This document shows positions 46,265 through 58,014 of a stretch of 64,000 bases of DNA, in pieces. The notes under the pieces were generated by a model. It had not been told where the DNA came from. It searched no databases and saw nothing but the letters and a program-made list of their open reading frames with translations. The translations under genes and the position numbers were made by a program. Source of the stretch: Monodelphis domestica (lineage: Eukaryota; Chordata; Mammalia; Didelphimorphia; Didelphidae); the NCBI RefSeq assembly GCF_027887165.1, contig NC_077233.1, forward strand, positions 229,734,872 through 229,798,871, given 5' to 3'. Positions within the stretch are counted from its first letter, which is position 1; every line of letters begins with the position of its first letter.

Positions 46265-46520
46265 CTTTAAAGTAACATGGGGTTCATTAGTATGGGGGGG
46301 TAGTGGATAGGGACAACGGGTAGTAGGACATCAGGGTCCGGAAAATCAAAGGTTGTATCTTCTGATTTCTGTGTCCCAGCCCCCCCTCCAGACACCTTGT
46401 GTTTGGGAAGTTCCTTGGGCACCCCCATGAAAAGTGCCCCCCTGAAGGGCACCCCCTGAGGGGCATTCGCTCCTCGAGTATTTTTTGGACAAGCACCATT
46501 TTTTATATTTTGTTGTGGAG

Positions 46521-47834
46521 TTATTTCATTTGAGTTATCATTTTCCCAATATCCATTCCTATAGTCATCATTCCTAAAGTTGTGGTTTTCATTGTCATAA
46601 TTATATTTCTATAATTATCACTTCTGTAGTTGTTATTAAGCTGAGTATTCCTTCCTATAATCTTGAGAAAAGCTCTACACTGTACCGTATTGTGGCCCTT
46701 CTTCCCACAGAAGTGGCAGGTAATGGATTGATAATTAGATTTCTGGAGAGGGGCAATTGTCTTTGGTTCATTATCATGCCCACTTTCTAATTTAGTTATC
46801 CTATCTATTACACATCTCATTTTTTTCTTCATTTTCTCCATGTCATCATTATTTTCTTCTTTCTTTTCTTTGTTTCCCTTTAAACATATATAGCTGTTTT
46901 TCGCAATTCTTCTAGGTCCATCTCTGACCATCTTGGACATTGTGTTCTAAAATAATTCTTAATTGCTTTGCAAGAGTTATTGACAAAGATCCTTCTAGCT
47001 TCTCTTAAGCTAGTTTCTTTAGTTAGGTCTCAATCCAGGTATCTGTCCCCAAACTCGATTATTCTATCCATGAATCTGGAGGGTGTTTCTTCCTCCTTTT
47101 GCTTAATTTTTTCAAGTTCCATCCACTTATCTGTATTGTCTGCACATTTCTTCATTGCTGTAAGGATGGCCTCTCTACAAAGGTATAGTTGTAGATAATC
47201 CTCAGGATTGTTATAGTCCCATTCGGGATCCTGAGATGGCCAATGTGCTGCAATTATTTTATTTTTTTCATGTTCAGTTAAAAAAGCCTGTAGTAAGTTC
47301 TCAACGTCCTTGTAAGATGGATTATACTGAAAAAATATGTCTCCCATCTTTTTTGCTACTAGAAAGGGATCTTGTTCATATGTGGGAATATTTCGTGTAA
47401 AATCATTTCTTGGGGAGTAAACAGTATCCTATGTCTTAAAGTCACCACGTCCCCATTCTGTCCTATTTCAGGTACTTCTCTTAGAGGAAACAGGCCTCTA
47501 GTTGAATTTTGTACCTGTGGATCAGTTTGACAAGGACAGGTTTCTCTAGGAGGATGAGATCTCCTTTGCATTGGAATTTGGTTTTCTGTAGGAGAGGGAA
47601 CATGAGAAACTGGGATTTTGGGGAAGGATTTTGGGGGTTAAATTCAGTCAAGATTTGCACTATACGAGAGAAGCAGTCTGTTAACTGAGCTATAGGGAAG
47701 GTTTTTTCCATCTCTATTTCAGGGAAGGAAATTTCCTCATTCAAAGGTTCAGAAACAGGTCTGTTTCTGGTAGAGTGGGTATTTGCCAATTGATCCTGTA
47801 AGAAACATTTTAGATCTTCTAATTGGGCTTGCAT
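46521..47834 (-). pseudogene. ERV family A gag region
   Basis: Starts near MQAQLEDLKCFLQDQ (47834), proline-rich through 47359-47571, then the capsid frame 47030-47347 with a major-homology-like stretch (EETPSRFMDRIIEFGDRYLD). Frame 46521-46940 carries a nucleocapsid zinc knuckle CHFCGKKGHNTVQC (CX2CX4HX4C). The pieces lie in different frames or are split by stops. Confidence 0.85.
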
Positions 47835-47997
47835 TTTATCCTCAATTTTTTTTTTATTTTAGCATCTCTAAATACAGTATTGAGGAGTACAAAAATGACA
47901 GTACATATTAATATAAAAATTTGGAGGTATCCTGCATTACTCAATGCCCCTAATTCCTCAGCTGCCATATAAATGTCAAAGAATGTAGTACTCATTT

Positions 47998-48018
47998 ATA
48001 TATATATATATATATAGT
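47998..48018. repeat. (TA)n run
   Basis: About 10 TA units between the gag start and the family B LTR fragment. Confidence 0.9.
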
Positions 48019-48060
48019 AATTATTTTTCTAACAGTCTTCTTAAAACACGTGGGGAGCTG

Positions 48061-48590
48061 TAAATCTTGAAATTTCTCAGACTTATGAATGTTAAAAATT
48101 TCCACATTGGGGAATTCTCCATTGGAACAAATTCCCTACTGGAAACATTCCCCATTTTGATGTGAGAACTTGCCAGGATCAGAAATGGGAGGACCTCTAC
48201 TCCACCCATACTTAAGACTGCTTTAGGGGAGAAAACTCCTTGCTAAACAATGAAAGTACTTGGACCCATGATTATGATGAGGCAGGGAGTTCTTTGAGCC
48301 ATGCCTGTTTTTAGAATTGATACAATGGGATGCTAGGTACCTATAAAGGTCGGGCAGGTTTTCTCTTGATGAGATTAGTTGACACAGCAGTGTTTTCTCT
48401 GGGTCAGACTTACTGAGGGGATTAGTCGACAGAACAGTGTTTTCTCTGGTTCAGACTTACTGAGGGGATTAGTCAACTTAGCTGGAATTCAGATGGGCTG
48501 TCTTTTAGAAAACATCTACAGTGATTGGTAGCTGGAAGAACTTAGGGGAGGTGACATAGGAAAAAAAATCCTATATAAGAAAAGGAAGAC
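48061..48590 (+). mobile_element. Family B LTR, U3 part only, in the provirus leader
   Basis: Starts TGTAAATCTTGAAATTTCTC and matches, in reverse, the LTR at 31919-39357 up to 'aacttaggggaggtgacatagg'. It ends just after the TATA box 'ctatataag' at about 48571; the R-U5 part is missing. It includes about 2.2 copies of a 47-bp tandem repeat (48373-48475), typical of U3 enhancer duplications. Confidence 0.8.
48373..48475. repeat. 47-bp tandem repeat in U3
   Basis: Units begin at 48373, 48420 and 48467 (partial), each 'gattagt...' with 'agtgttttctctgg' and 'tcagacttactgagggg'. Confidence 0.9.
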
Positions 48591-50815
48591 TTCCGGTCAA
48601 GATGGCGGCTTAGAGAAAGCTAAAGTTCAGATCTCTGGAAACCCTTCCCTACCGAACTCAAACTATATGCTCCTAAGGCACAGAAATTCAAAACAAACAA
48701 CAGCAGAGACCCCGGGAATCCTCCTCCTGGACCTGGACCTGGATCAAAAGGTACAGCCCCCCCAAAAAAGCCAGAACATGAGATCACTCAGACCTAAGGG
48801 GTAGGCAGAAGGAAGGTCCCAGGACCCATCCCCCCAACCCAGAGTGCTGAGTCCGAGGCAGCAGAGGGAACCTCAGAGCCTCAGGGCCGGCTATCCTGAA
48901 GGCCTCTTCCTGAAAACAACCTGACCCAGTCGAGGGGGCACCCAGACAGCAGGGAAACAGAGAGAGACGGGGGAGCCTGTAACCCCCTGACCAGATACTT
49001 CCATCTGAGTCTCACCGAAGGTCCCTGCCTCAGGGCATACTCAGTCCGAGGTCAATCCCATCACCAGCCCTCAGAGCTCCAGGAAGCCACAGCCCCTCCC
49101 CCCTCAGAGAGCAGGGTCCTCTGAAACAACAGTAACCCTCAGGGCTGGCAAAAGGGCCTCGAGAGCCAGCTATTCTGAAGGCCACATCCTGAAAACAACC
49201 TGACCCAGTCGAGGGGGCACCCAGAAAGCCGGGAAACAGAAAGAGATGAGGGGAGCCTGCAGCTCCCTGGCTGGATCCTTCCATCTCAGTCTCAAGGTCC
49301 CTGCCTCAAAGCATACTCAGTTCAACCCAGAGAAAGTTAATCTTCCACGGCCCCTCCCCCCTCAGAGTGCTGGCTCTCCTGGCCAGCTAAGGCACAGAAA
49401 CAAACACCCCAAGGAAAGGGCTGAGCCAGGTTCAGAGTGTGGAAGTAAGGCAACAGAGAAGCATCGGGAGGGAACTGAGGAGGGCAGTAACACAGAAACA
49501 CCAACAATTCCTGGCTTCCTCGGAAAGACAGAACAACAACTGCATAGAACAGACAATCTGCCTAGGGCTAAAACCTCTGAACACCAGACAGAGATAAGAA
49601 AAGCTAGTCCTCCCCACTCAGATAGAGATGGCAAACTCCACAGAAGCACAAAAGCCCCAAAATTCCAAGAAAAACGAGAAGAAGGGGGTGACTTTGGACA
49701 CATTTTATGGAGCAAAAATACAAAATACAGAGGAGATAGAAGAGGAAACACAAGCAAATGCTCCGAAACCTTCCAAAGGAAATGGAAACTCTCCACAAAC
49801 CCATGAAGAATCTGAATCAGAAAGGATAAAAAAGATGGAAGCCTTCTGGGATGAAAAGTGGGAAATAATGCAAAAAAAATCCATGCATCTACAAAACCAG
49901 TTTGACCAAAACCAGTCTTTAAAGGTCAGAATTAGGCAACTCGAAGACAAAGAGCAGGTAAAAGAGTAAGAATCAATAAAGCAAAGCCAAAAGGTCAAGA
50001 AATTAGAAGAGAACATAAAATATCTCACTGACAAGGTGACAGACTTGGAAAATAGAGGAAGAAGAGATAATTTAAGAACAATTGGACTTCCAGAAAAGCC
50101 AGAAATAAACACCAAACTCGACATCGTAATACAAGATATGATCCAAGAAAATTGCCCAGAGATTCTAGAACAAGGGGGCAATACAGCCACTGACAGAGCT
50201 CACAGAACACCCTCTACACTAAATCCCTAAAAGACAACTCCCAGGAATGTAATTGCCAAATTCCAAAGCTTTCAAACAAAAGAAAAAATCCTACAAGAAG
50301 CCAGAAAAAGACAATTTAGATATAAAGGAATGCCAATCAGGGTCACACAAGACCTTGCAAGTTCCACTCTGAATGATCATAAGGCATGGAACATGATTTT
50401 CAGAAAGGCAAGAGAGCTGGGTCTTCAAACAAGAATCAGCTATCCAGCAAAACTGACTATATACTTCCAAGGGAAAGTATGGGTATTCAACAAAATAGAA
50501 GATTTCCAAGTTTTTGCAAAGAAAAGACCAGAGCTCTGTGGAAAGTTTGATATCGAAAAACAAAGAGCATGGAATACCTGAAAAGGTAAATATGAAGGAA
50601 AGGGAAAAGGAAAAAAATGTTATCTTTTTCTTTTACTCAAACTCTCTTCTATAAGGACTACATTTATATCAATCTATGTATACTAACATGTGGGGAAAAT
50701 GTAATGTGTAAATAGGGGGAAAAGAAAGACCAAATAGAATAATCTTTCTCACACAAAGATTAACACGGGAAGGGGAGGAGAAGAAAACTTCTATAAGAAG
50801 GAGAGGAAGAGAGTA
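48591..50815 (+). mobile_element. L1 5' half (5'UTR, ORF1, start of spacer), 3' end missing
   Basis: Begins 'acttccggtcaagatggcggcttag', the same kind of start as the L1 at 58014 ('gagtcaagatggaggcttag'). The 5'UTR is followed by ORF1 and the start of the inter-ORF spacer. At about 50815 it changes abruptly to provirus leader sequence. There is no poly-A tail and I found no target duplication. Confidence 0.85.
49628..50581 (+). pseudogene. L1 ORF1 with two nonsense codons
   Basis: One continuous frame from MANSTEAQKPQNSKKNEKKG (49628) to the end at 50581, broken by stops at 49967-49969 and 50228-50230. Coiled coil, RRM-like part (RRDNLRTIGLPEKPE) and C-terminal domain (ARELGLQTRISYPAKLTIYF) are all present. 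Point mutations only, no frameshift. Confidence 0.92.
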
Positions 50816-50941
50816 TTTTATACTCACTTGTTCCAGCAGCTGTGTCTTTAAGCCGAGTTAGCTGATAAAAGGGACTAAGTGGTGAGAAGGTAGAGTAAAA
50901 AGGCAAGAAAATTCAGAAGTTTATTGAGAAAATTCTTTATA
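50816..50941 (-). other. Provirus leader with a possible splice donor
   Basis: Short remnant of the 5' leader between the PBS and the L1 fragment. On the minus strand AACAAGTGAGTATAAAA (50818-50834) contains a good donor (AAG|gtgagt), the usual place for the env splice donor. Confidence 0.5.
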
Positions 50942-50959
50942 CTCCCATGTGGTCAGCCA
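50942..50959 (-). promoter_or_regulatory. Primer binding site of the family A provirus
   Basis: The minus strand reads TGGCTGACCACATGGGAG three bases after the end of the 5' LTR. It begins with TGG (complement of the CCA end of a tRNA). It partly resembles Arg-type primer sites but I could not fix the tRNA. Confidence 0.75.
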
Positions 50960-50962
50960 CAA

Positions 50963-51112
50963 TGTGATATGGAAATCACTTTAAAAGACTGATATATATT
51001 AATTTAAGGTCACCAAGGAATTCAGCTATGTAATTCCTAAATGAAAACTCAAGTAAGCAGTCAACCTTTAATGGAGTTTTTTTTTTTTATTATTAACAAG
51101 AGGAAGAAAGGT

Positions 51113-51186
<74 letters not shown>

Positions 51187-51669
51187 GGAGAGAAGGGAAT
51201 AGGGCTTAAATACCCCTCTGCTTAGGTTGGGCCAAAGGCCCAAGGCCTTGGATAGCCGAGGCAAAGAAAAGAGATCAGTCCCTATCACTCACGTGACCAA
51301 AATGGAGAAACAGTCTCAGGGCCTCCACTCCAAGCCACCAGCCTCCAACAACCTCCTTCCTCCACACAGGAAGTCCCCAGACTCCTCAGCTGTCCTCTAC
51401 CTCACTTCCTGTGTCTCCCTCTAGTTTAACCCAGGACTGCCCAGAGGTCTGTCCCCTTTACACATGTCTGTTGAAGGTCATATTCTCAATTACATCTTGA
51501 GCTTTGCTGTAGCCCTTCCTAAATCCTGTTACCCTGAGTAGGGTGGAGATTGTAGTTTCCAAGACCTGATTCTGTCATTCCAAGTATCTCCATTGTTATT
51601 GATCAGGAAATAGCCAAATCCCATCCTCTAAAGAATGGTTTGAACAGGGTTGAGTAGTTTTGAAATTCA
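50963..51669 (-). repeat. 5' LTR of the family A provirus
   Basis: 707 bp, plus strand TGTGATATGG...GAAATTCA, direct repeat of 40632-41486. Contains (GA)n at 51113-51182 followed by 'gaatagggcttaaatacccct' with a TTAAAT(A)-type promoter element near 51205. Confidence 0.93.
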
Positions 51670-52320
51670 CCCCCCCAAATTTATGTAGTATTGGAGTGTT
51701 ATTCTTGAAATGTTTAGTAGAATTCACTTATGAGTCCATCTGGCTCTGGGGGTCTTTTTCTTGGGAATTCTTTTATGGTGGTTAATTTTTTTTCCTGTGA
51801 TGGGATTATTTAAATATTTTATTTCCTCTTTTGTTAACCTGGGTACTTTATATTTTTGTAAATATTCACCTATTTCATTTAGATGGTCAGATTTATTGAC
51901 ATATAATTGGGCAAAACAATTCCCAATAATTGCCTTAAATTTCTTCATTTTTTTTCATTTTTGAAGGTAATTTGGCTTTCTTTTTTTAAATCAAATTTTA
52001 ATAGTTTAGCTTTCCCCCCATAAAATCAGCTTTTACTTATTTCAATGATTTACTTTCAATTTTATTAATTTCTCTCCTTATTTTTCAGGATTTTTAATTT
52101 GGTATTTAATTGGGGATTTTAAATTTGTTTTTTTTTTCTGGCTTTTTAGTTGCATACTCAATTCATTGACCTTTTTCTATTTTATTGATGTAAGCATTTA
52201 GAGATAAAATTTCCCTCAAGTGCAGCTTTGGCTTCATCTCATGAATTTTGCTATGTTGTCTCCTCATTGCCATTTTCTTTAATAAAATTGCTATGATTTT
52301 TTTCTTTAATCCCAGAAAGC
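51670..52320 (-). mobile_element. Old L1, third segment (RT start and endonuclease)
   Basis: Continues from 40631 across the provirus. The minus-strand frame with [20 protein letters not shown] matches [15 protein letters not shown] of the full-length L1; the rest parallels 35.73-36.2 kb. Frames are broken. Confidence 0.85.
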
Positions 52321-53520
52321 TTTTTCTTCTCATGGGCTGCCACCTGACATACAGACTGTCTGTGGATGTTTTGGCAAACTTTTACAACCTGACATCAGGA
52401 TCTCAGTGGCAATGGAAAGAAGAAGGTCCATGAAGTGGCATTGGGTTTTTTTTGCAATCCTACAGGTGTTTGGTCTGCTGGTATGGCCTTCTTCTAATGT
52501 GGTAGATATGGCCTTCTAATATGGTAGATGAGGGAGGGATGTTGAGTGATCTTAGACCATGTGTGTTTCTTTTTCATTTCTTTTGGATTATGGGTGTTCT
52601 AGACCACAGAGACAGTTAAAGTTGCTTTATATTTGGTATGTAATTTCTGCTTTGAAGAGGTTTGAAAGGTTATGGAGATCAGAGAAAATTTCTAGTCCTT
52701 CATCTTGTTTCTCATGTGGAAGTTCAATTCCTCATTTTTATTATATGCCTTTGTTTTATAGAAATATTTATCAGCAACAGATTATGTGGTTTTACTTTCT
52801 TATCCAATCTGTTACTTTTTATTATACTGTTTAATAATTTTATACCAAGGTATGATAGGATTATTTTTAGTGGTCTCTAATATAACATTTATTCTAGGAT
52901 GTTTTGGGTTTCCATTCTTCTTTAAAAGTATTACTTTGTATCTTTAATTTAATCTTCTTAATTTATTCTTCCCACAGACTTTTATACCCCTCTCTCTTTT
53001 CCTAATTTTAGAGTTTCTCTCTCCCCTACCTATTCTTTCTGGGGGCAGGATGTGTCATTTTGTGTTGTATCTTCAGATCTTTTGCTTTTCAGAACATATT
53101 TTATTCTCTTCTATAGTTTCTGTGGAACAGACTTATGTTATTCTAATTTCCATTTATATTTGAAAGTCTTTTTCTTGATCACTTTTGGTATTTTTTCTTG
53201 AATTATGATGTTCAAGGTTTTTGACTTATCAATGTTCTTTTGGGAAACATGATTTTAAAGTTTTCTTCATATCTTGTTTTTGAGACATAAAAGATAACTT
53301 AATTAAGTAACTTCAATCAATTTATATCCATTGCTTCATATCTCTTTATAGCTTTATATCTTCTGCATGTAATTCCATTAGTTAATATTTTGATAACTTG
53401 TAACTAAAGATTTAATAGTAAGTCAGAGTCCCAAGTAATTGATTGAATAACCATGTATGAGAATAATAAATCAATAATTGTAGTATGAATAAAACAAAAA
53501 TGTTCCCCATAGTACCTTAC
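52321..53520. other. AT-rich stretch, partly old repeat
   Basis: 52321-52550 shows no clear match. Beyond it weak L1-like phrases occur (e.g. around 52620-52680), but I cannot define ends. No credible gene. Confidence 0.35.
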
Positions 53521-53529
53521 CAGATATTT

Positions 53530-53735
53530 CTGAGGCTATGGGTCCACAGTATCACATTGGCTGGATTCTCATGCTAGCCAGGTTTCTCATGCTAACAAGA
53601 AATATATCTGCTCTGAAGCTGCTGTGTGTGAGGGTGTGTGGAATAAATCACAATGTGCTGAACTTTCCCATGTGACTGCCTTTTTTGCCCTTCACTTATC
53701 CTGCTCCTGTCCCTAGTGGGACCCTGTTTGTGACA
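53530..53735 (+). repeat. 5' LTR (3' part) of the class II provirus
   Basis: Ends 'ctgtttgtgaca' just before the PBS. Homology to the right LTR is clear from about 53570; the upstream U3 part is diverged or lost. Confidence 0.75.
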
Positions 53736-53738
53736 ATT

Positions 53739-53756
53739 TGGCACCCAGAATGTGGG
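53739..53756 (+). promoter_or_regulatory. Primer binding site, tRNA-Lys-like
   Basis: TGGCACCCAGAATGTGGG three bases after the LTR end; close to the Lys-type site TGGCGCCCAACGTGGGG used by many betaretrovirus-like elements. Confidence 0.75.
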
Positions 53757-53914
53757 GTGAGAAGATAATACCAAGGTCCAGAGCCCAGAGAATTGTTCCT
53801 ACTCCTCTGTGCCACAGGATAAGACCCCGAGGTTGAGGTGTGCACCTAAAGTATTTAAGTGGTTGTTTGGGGGAGCAGGTTAGTTTTGTTTTCACTGCTG
53901 GTTATAACTACCAT

Positions 53915-54306
53915 GTCACCCGACACCCCAATATTGACTAATTTTATTTGTTCTGAATTATATGTTCTTTATCCACAATCAGAGAACTTTATTTTAGTGC
54001 AAGGACAACCTGTGCGAGTTTGTATTATATTACAAGCTCCCTATCAGAAACATGACATGCAACCTCTCTTCATTGACAATTCATCTTAGATAGGACCTCA
54101 AGCTAGGATTACCATTGTGTATACCACTGATGAATTTTTTTATTGTAGAGGGTGAGGTAGCAGTGGTGGTTGAAGATAAACAAACATCTTCAGACATCAT
54201 GTGGACACAGGAATTGGATTACCAAAGACCTATGTTTACTATGGTAGTGGAAGGAATTGTCATGACTGGTTTATTAGACTCTGAGGCTGACAGTTCAGTC
54301 ATCTGA
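53915..54306 (+). pseudogene. Protease-region remnant of the class II provirus
   Basis: Frames 53859-54089 and 54115-54306. The second carries GLLDSEADSSVI, a protease active-site motif in which the expected Thr-Gly of DTGADS reads Ser-Glu. The preceding frame is possibly a dUTPase-like segment, as in betaretroviral pro. With under 200 bp between PBS and this region, gag has been deleted. Confidence 0.7.
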
Positions 54307-54947
54307 GTAGAAGAATGGACAAAACATATAGAAAGTATATGAAAGAACTATAGAAAGTAGAGAATCAGTCAGAGGTGTGTGAGAAAAAAATGGTTTCTTC
54401 CATCTGATGCAAATTCTTGGAATACCTTTAAATTTATGGGGAGCTATCATGACCATGGATTTATCCTAAGGGCCCTGGCCAGCAGTGTGTCCAACCACTT
54501 TGCCTATTACCTGAAAAACTGACATACCTATATATGTGGACCAGTGGTCCCTATCTAAAGAAAAGCTCTGGTACAGGAATAATTAAAAGCAGGACATATT
54601 AGATAATCTAATAGTCCCTGGAATTCTCTTGTTTTGGTTATCAAGAAAAAATCAGGTAAATGGAGATTTGTGACTGATCTTAGAAAAGTGAATGATCAAA
54701 TGAAAACTATGCGTGATTTATAGTCTGGTTTACGCAGTCCTGCCATGATTCCAAGCTTGGAGGTTAGATTGAAAGAACTGCTTTTTTACAATTCCCTTGT
54801 AGTCACAGGATTGTGCTAGATTTACCTTCTTAGTTCCCTCTGTTACTTTGCAAGAACCTCATGACCAATATGTATGGGTAGTTTTGCCCCAAGGCACGAG
54901 AAATTCCCCCACTCTTTGTCAAATGGCTCAGGCCCTTAGATCTTTTC

Positions 54948-55460
54948 TAAGATTTCATTCACTTCTCTTACATCTTTCTTATTTATTTTTTGGTTTGATT
55001 TACCTAGTTTGGATAGGGGAAGGTTCAGATCTCCCACTAGTATAGTTTTTCTATCTATTTCATCCTTGAGCTCCTCTAGTTTCTCCTTTAAAAATATGGA
55101 TGCTCTGCCATTTGGTGCATATATATTGAGTACAGATATTTCCTCATTGTCTATATTGCCTTTTATCAGGATGTAATTACCTTCCTATCTCTTTTAACTA
55201 GATTTATTTTTTACTTTGGCTTTGTCGGATATCATGATTGCGACTCCTGCCTTCTTTTTGTCAGTTGATGCCCAATAGATTTGGCTCCACCCTCTTACTT
55301 TCACTCTATGTGTGTCTACCTTTCTCATATGTGTTTCTTGTAAACAGCATATGGTAGGGTTTTGGACTCTAATCCACTCTGTTATTCACTTGCGTTTTAT
55401 GGGTGAGTTCATTCCATTCACATTCAGAGTTATGATTACTAGCTGTGTATTTTCCAGCAT
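54948..55460 (-). pseudogene. L1 ORF2, N-terminal fragment
   Basis: Begins MLENTQLVIITLNVNGMNSP at 55460. At least one single-base deletion lies near 55185, and the element boundary cuts the endonuclease domain. Confidence 0.88.
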
Positions 55461-56187
55461 TTTGATTTCTTCTCCTTTTCCTGCCTTTTCTTCTTTCACT
55501 ATTTCCTTCTACACCAATGTTTGCTTTTGAACAGTCCCCCTTGTTCCCACCCTTATTTTACTTCCCTTTCTACCCCCCTCCCTATTTATTCCCCCCCTTA
55601 TTTTCCTTATAGTCTTTCTAAAATTAACCCCCCACTCCCTCCCTCTTGTACTGCTTCCCTCCTCACCAGACCGTTTGTTACCCTTCTACTCCCCTATAGG
55701 GTGCAAATCTATTCTCTGCCCCCAATGGATTGGATTGTTTTTCCCTCTTTGAGTCACTTTCAAATCACATAAAAGTTGAGTATTTCCTGTCTCTGACCTC
55801 TTTACCCTTCCAGTGTATTGATGTTCTCCCCCCTCCCACCATGAGCTTCTTTATGAAATATAAATTTACCCCCATTTGTTTCTTTTCACATTTCTTTTAA
55901 TATTCCCTTATTTTAAGCTCTAGTTATATATATATATATATATATGCATACTTATGCATATGTATTTTTTGCATGCATATATCTATATACCTATTTATGT
56001 CTTGTCCTTTCATCCTATACAGTTTGTTGCTGTTCCCTCTAAGTATACTTCCTTTTGCTGCCCAGGTAATAACAACAATTTTTAAGAGTTACCAATGACC
56101 TCTTTTCTTATAGGGATACATATCATTTTAACTTATTGAGTCTCTTAAAAATTTTTTTTTGTTTTTCTTTTTTCCCCTCTTATTTTT

Positions 56188-57267
56188 TTAATTACCTTTT
56201 GATGATTCTCTTGTTTGGACATCAAATTTTCTGTTCAGGTCTGGTCTTTTCTTTACGAATTCTTGGAATTCTTCTATTTTGTTGAATGACCATACTTTCC
56301 CCTGTAAGAATATAGTCAGTTTTGCTGGGTAGTTGATTCTTGGTTGTAGACCTAGTTCCCTTGCTTTCCGGAATATCGTATTCCAAGCCTTTCTTTTTTT
56401 CATTGTGGATGCAGCCAGATCCTGAGTTATCCTCACTGTGGTTCCTTGGTATCTGAATGACTTCTTCTTGGCAGCTTGTAATATCTTTTCTTTGGTCTGA
56501 TAGTCCTTGAATTTGGCTATAACATTCCTGGGTGTTGTCAGTTGGGGATTAAGTACAGGAGGTGATCTGTGGATTCTATCAGTCTCCACTTTTTCCTCTT
56601 GTTCAAGGATTTTGGGGCAGTTTTCTTTAATAATTTCCTGTAATATAATGTCCAGGCTTTTTCTTTTGTCATGGTCTTCTGGTAGGCCAATAATTCTTAA
56701 ATTGTCTCTCCTTGAACGATTTTCTAAATCCTCTGTTTTGTGAATGAGATGCTTCATATTTTCTTCAATTTTTTCATTCTTTTGGTTTTGTTTTATAGAG
56801 TCCTGCTGCCTTGTGAAGTCGCTCGATTCTAATTGTTGTATTCTGGTTCTTAAAGACTGGATTTCATCCTTAGTTTTTTGGTCGTCCTTTTCCTTTTGGT
56901 CGGATTTTCTTTGGAGGTCATCTTTCATCTCCTTTGCCTCATTTTCCAGCTGGTTGATTTTGGCTTTCAAGACACTATTTTCTGTTTCTAGATGACTTAT
57001 CTTAGTTTTTAAGTTCTTTTCCCAATTGTCTTCAGCCTCTCTTAATTGTGTTTTGAATTGCATTTTGAGTTCTTCCAAAGCTTGTATCCAATTCGCTGGG
57101 ATGTCTGATTTTTCCTTTGCTGTTCCCTCCCCCTCTGTTTCATTCGCTCTTTGCCCATTACCTGTGCAGAAGCTGTCTATTGTAATTTCCTCCTTCTTTT
57201 TCTGTTGTTTGCTCGAGTTTACCCCTTCTTTGCTCCCCATATTTGACTGTGCTCTTGCTCCTCTCAT
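56188..57267 (-). CDS. L1 ORF1 protein, intact (359 aa)
   Basis: Open from MRGARAQSNMGSKEGVNSSK to SSKGN and stop. The long coiled coil (about residues 60-190) with several heptad-spaced Leu, Glu and Lys residues is followed by RRDNLRIIGLPEDHDKRK and the C-terminal domain ARELGLQPRINYPAKLTIFL. It is about 33 residues longer than ORF1 at 37675-38655, the extra length lying in the N-terminal/coiled-coil part, so it belongs to another L1 subfamily. Without ORF2 in cis it could only act in trans. Confidence 0.92.
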   Translation of the reverse strand: MRGARAQSNMGSKEGVNSSKQQKKKEEITIDSFCTGNGQRANETEGEGTAKEKSDIPANWIQALEELKMQFKTQLREAEDNWEKNLKTKISHLETENSVLKAKINQLENEAKEMKDDLQRKSDQKEKDDQKTKDEIQSLRTRIQQLESSDFTRQQDSIKQNQKNEKIEENMKHLIHKTEDLENRSRRDNLRIIGLPEDHDKRKSLDIILQEIIKENCPKILEQEEKVETDRIHRSPPVLNPQLTTPRNVIAKFKDYQTKEKILQAAKKKSFRYQGTTVRITQDLAASTMKKRKAWNTIFRKARELGLQPRINYPAKLTIFLQGKVWSFNKIEEFQEFVKKRPDLNRKFDVQTRESSKGN

Positions 57268-58014
57268 TTTGTTTTGGTTTTGGGGCTGTCAGTCTCCCCT
57301 CTTGGAGCTTTGTCAGATCTCTTGGTACAGTCTCTAGGGGAGGAATGTTAGCTTCCCTGTCCTCTGGAGGCTTTTGCTTGGATTGAATTCAAGTGGGTTG
57401 GGCTGTATGCGGTATGAAACTGAGGCTCTGAAAACACCTGGAAGGCTGGGCCGCCCAGGCTCTCTCCAGTTCTCTCTAGCTGTTTCTCCACTGTCCACAA
57501 GTGCCTTTGCCCTCCTCCCTAAACTCTGAGGAGTTCTGGTTGAATTGGCTGGAATTGATCTGGTTATATGCCCCGAGGCAAAAGTGAGGCTGGAGCCTGA
57601 TGAAGGGACCCAGTGATGGCCCTCTCTCTCCCTGGCTTCCTCCCTGCTGTCCAAGCTGGATTCTCCGAGCCCGGCGTCCCGCTGCTCACAAGGTAGACCC
57701 TCCAAGCCAGCACCTTTGGCCGCTCAAAGGTTCCCGCTGCTGTTGCTGCGGGCTCAGCGCTCTGAGTTGTGGGGAGGGGTCCTGGGATCTACTCTCTGCC
57801 TTCCCCTTAGCCCTGAGTATTCTCAGATTCTGGCTTTTGGGGGGTGTACCTTTTGATTTGAGTCCAGAAGGAGGGTTCCCTGCTTCTGTCCTGTTGTTCA
57901 GGTTGGGTTTCAGCGCCCTAGGAGCATTCAGTCTGTATCGGTAAGGAAGGGTCTTCCACGAGGTCTGAACTTTTGCTGCTTGCTAAGCCTCCATCTTGAC
58001 TCCGCCCTCCCCCC
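57268..58014 (-). promoter_or_regulatory. L1 5'UTR with YY1-like start
   Basis: GC-rich, starting on the minus strand with GAGTCAAGATGGAGGC, close to the YY1 motif that positions initiation in primate L1. Short ORFs here are incidental. Confidence 0.7.

Larger units (their letters stand above)
54948..58014 (-). mobile_element. 3'-truncated L1 with 15-bp target duplication
   Basis: 3.07 kb with complete 5'UTR (58014 downward), intact ORF1 and only the first about 510 bp of ORF2, stopping inside the endonuclease domain; there is no poly-A. Flanked by 'cccttagatcttttc' at 54933-54947 and 58015-58029. Loss of the 3' rather than the 5' end is opposite to the usual L1 truncation. Confidence 0.93.

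Noticed and set aside
48373-48475. CRISPR-like direct repeats
   Set aside because: Tandem 47-bp units without spacers inside an LTR of a vertebrate genome.
49362-50190. Minus-strand ORFs of 144 and 161 codons
   Set aside because: Antisense shadows of the L1 5'UTR and ORF1 at 48591-50815.
57600-57944. 114-codon plus-strand ORF
   Set aside because: Antisense of the GC-rich L1 5'UTR at 57268-58014; no independent support.
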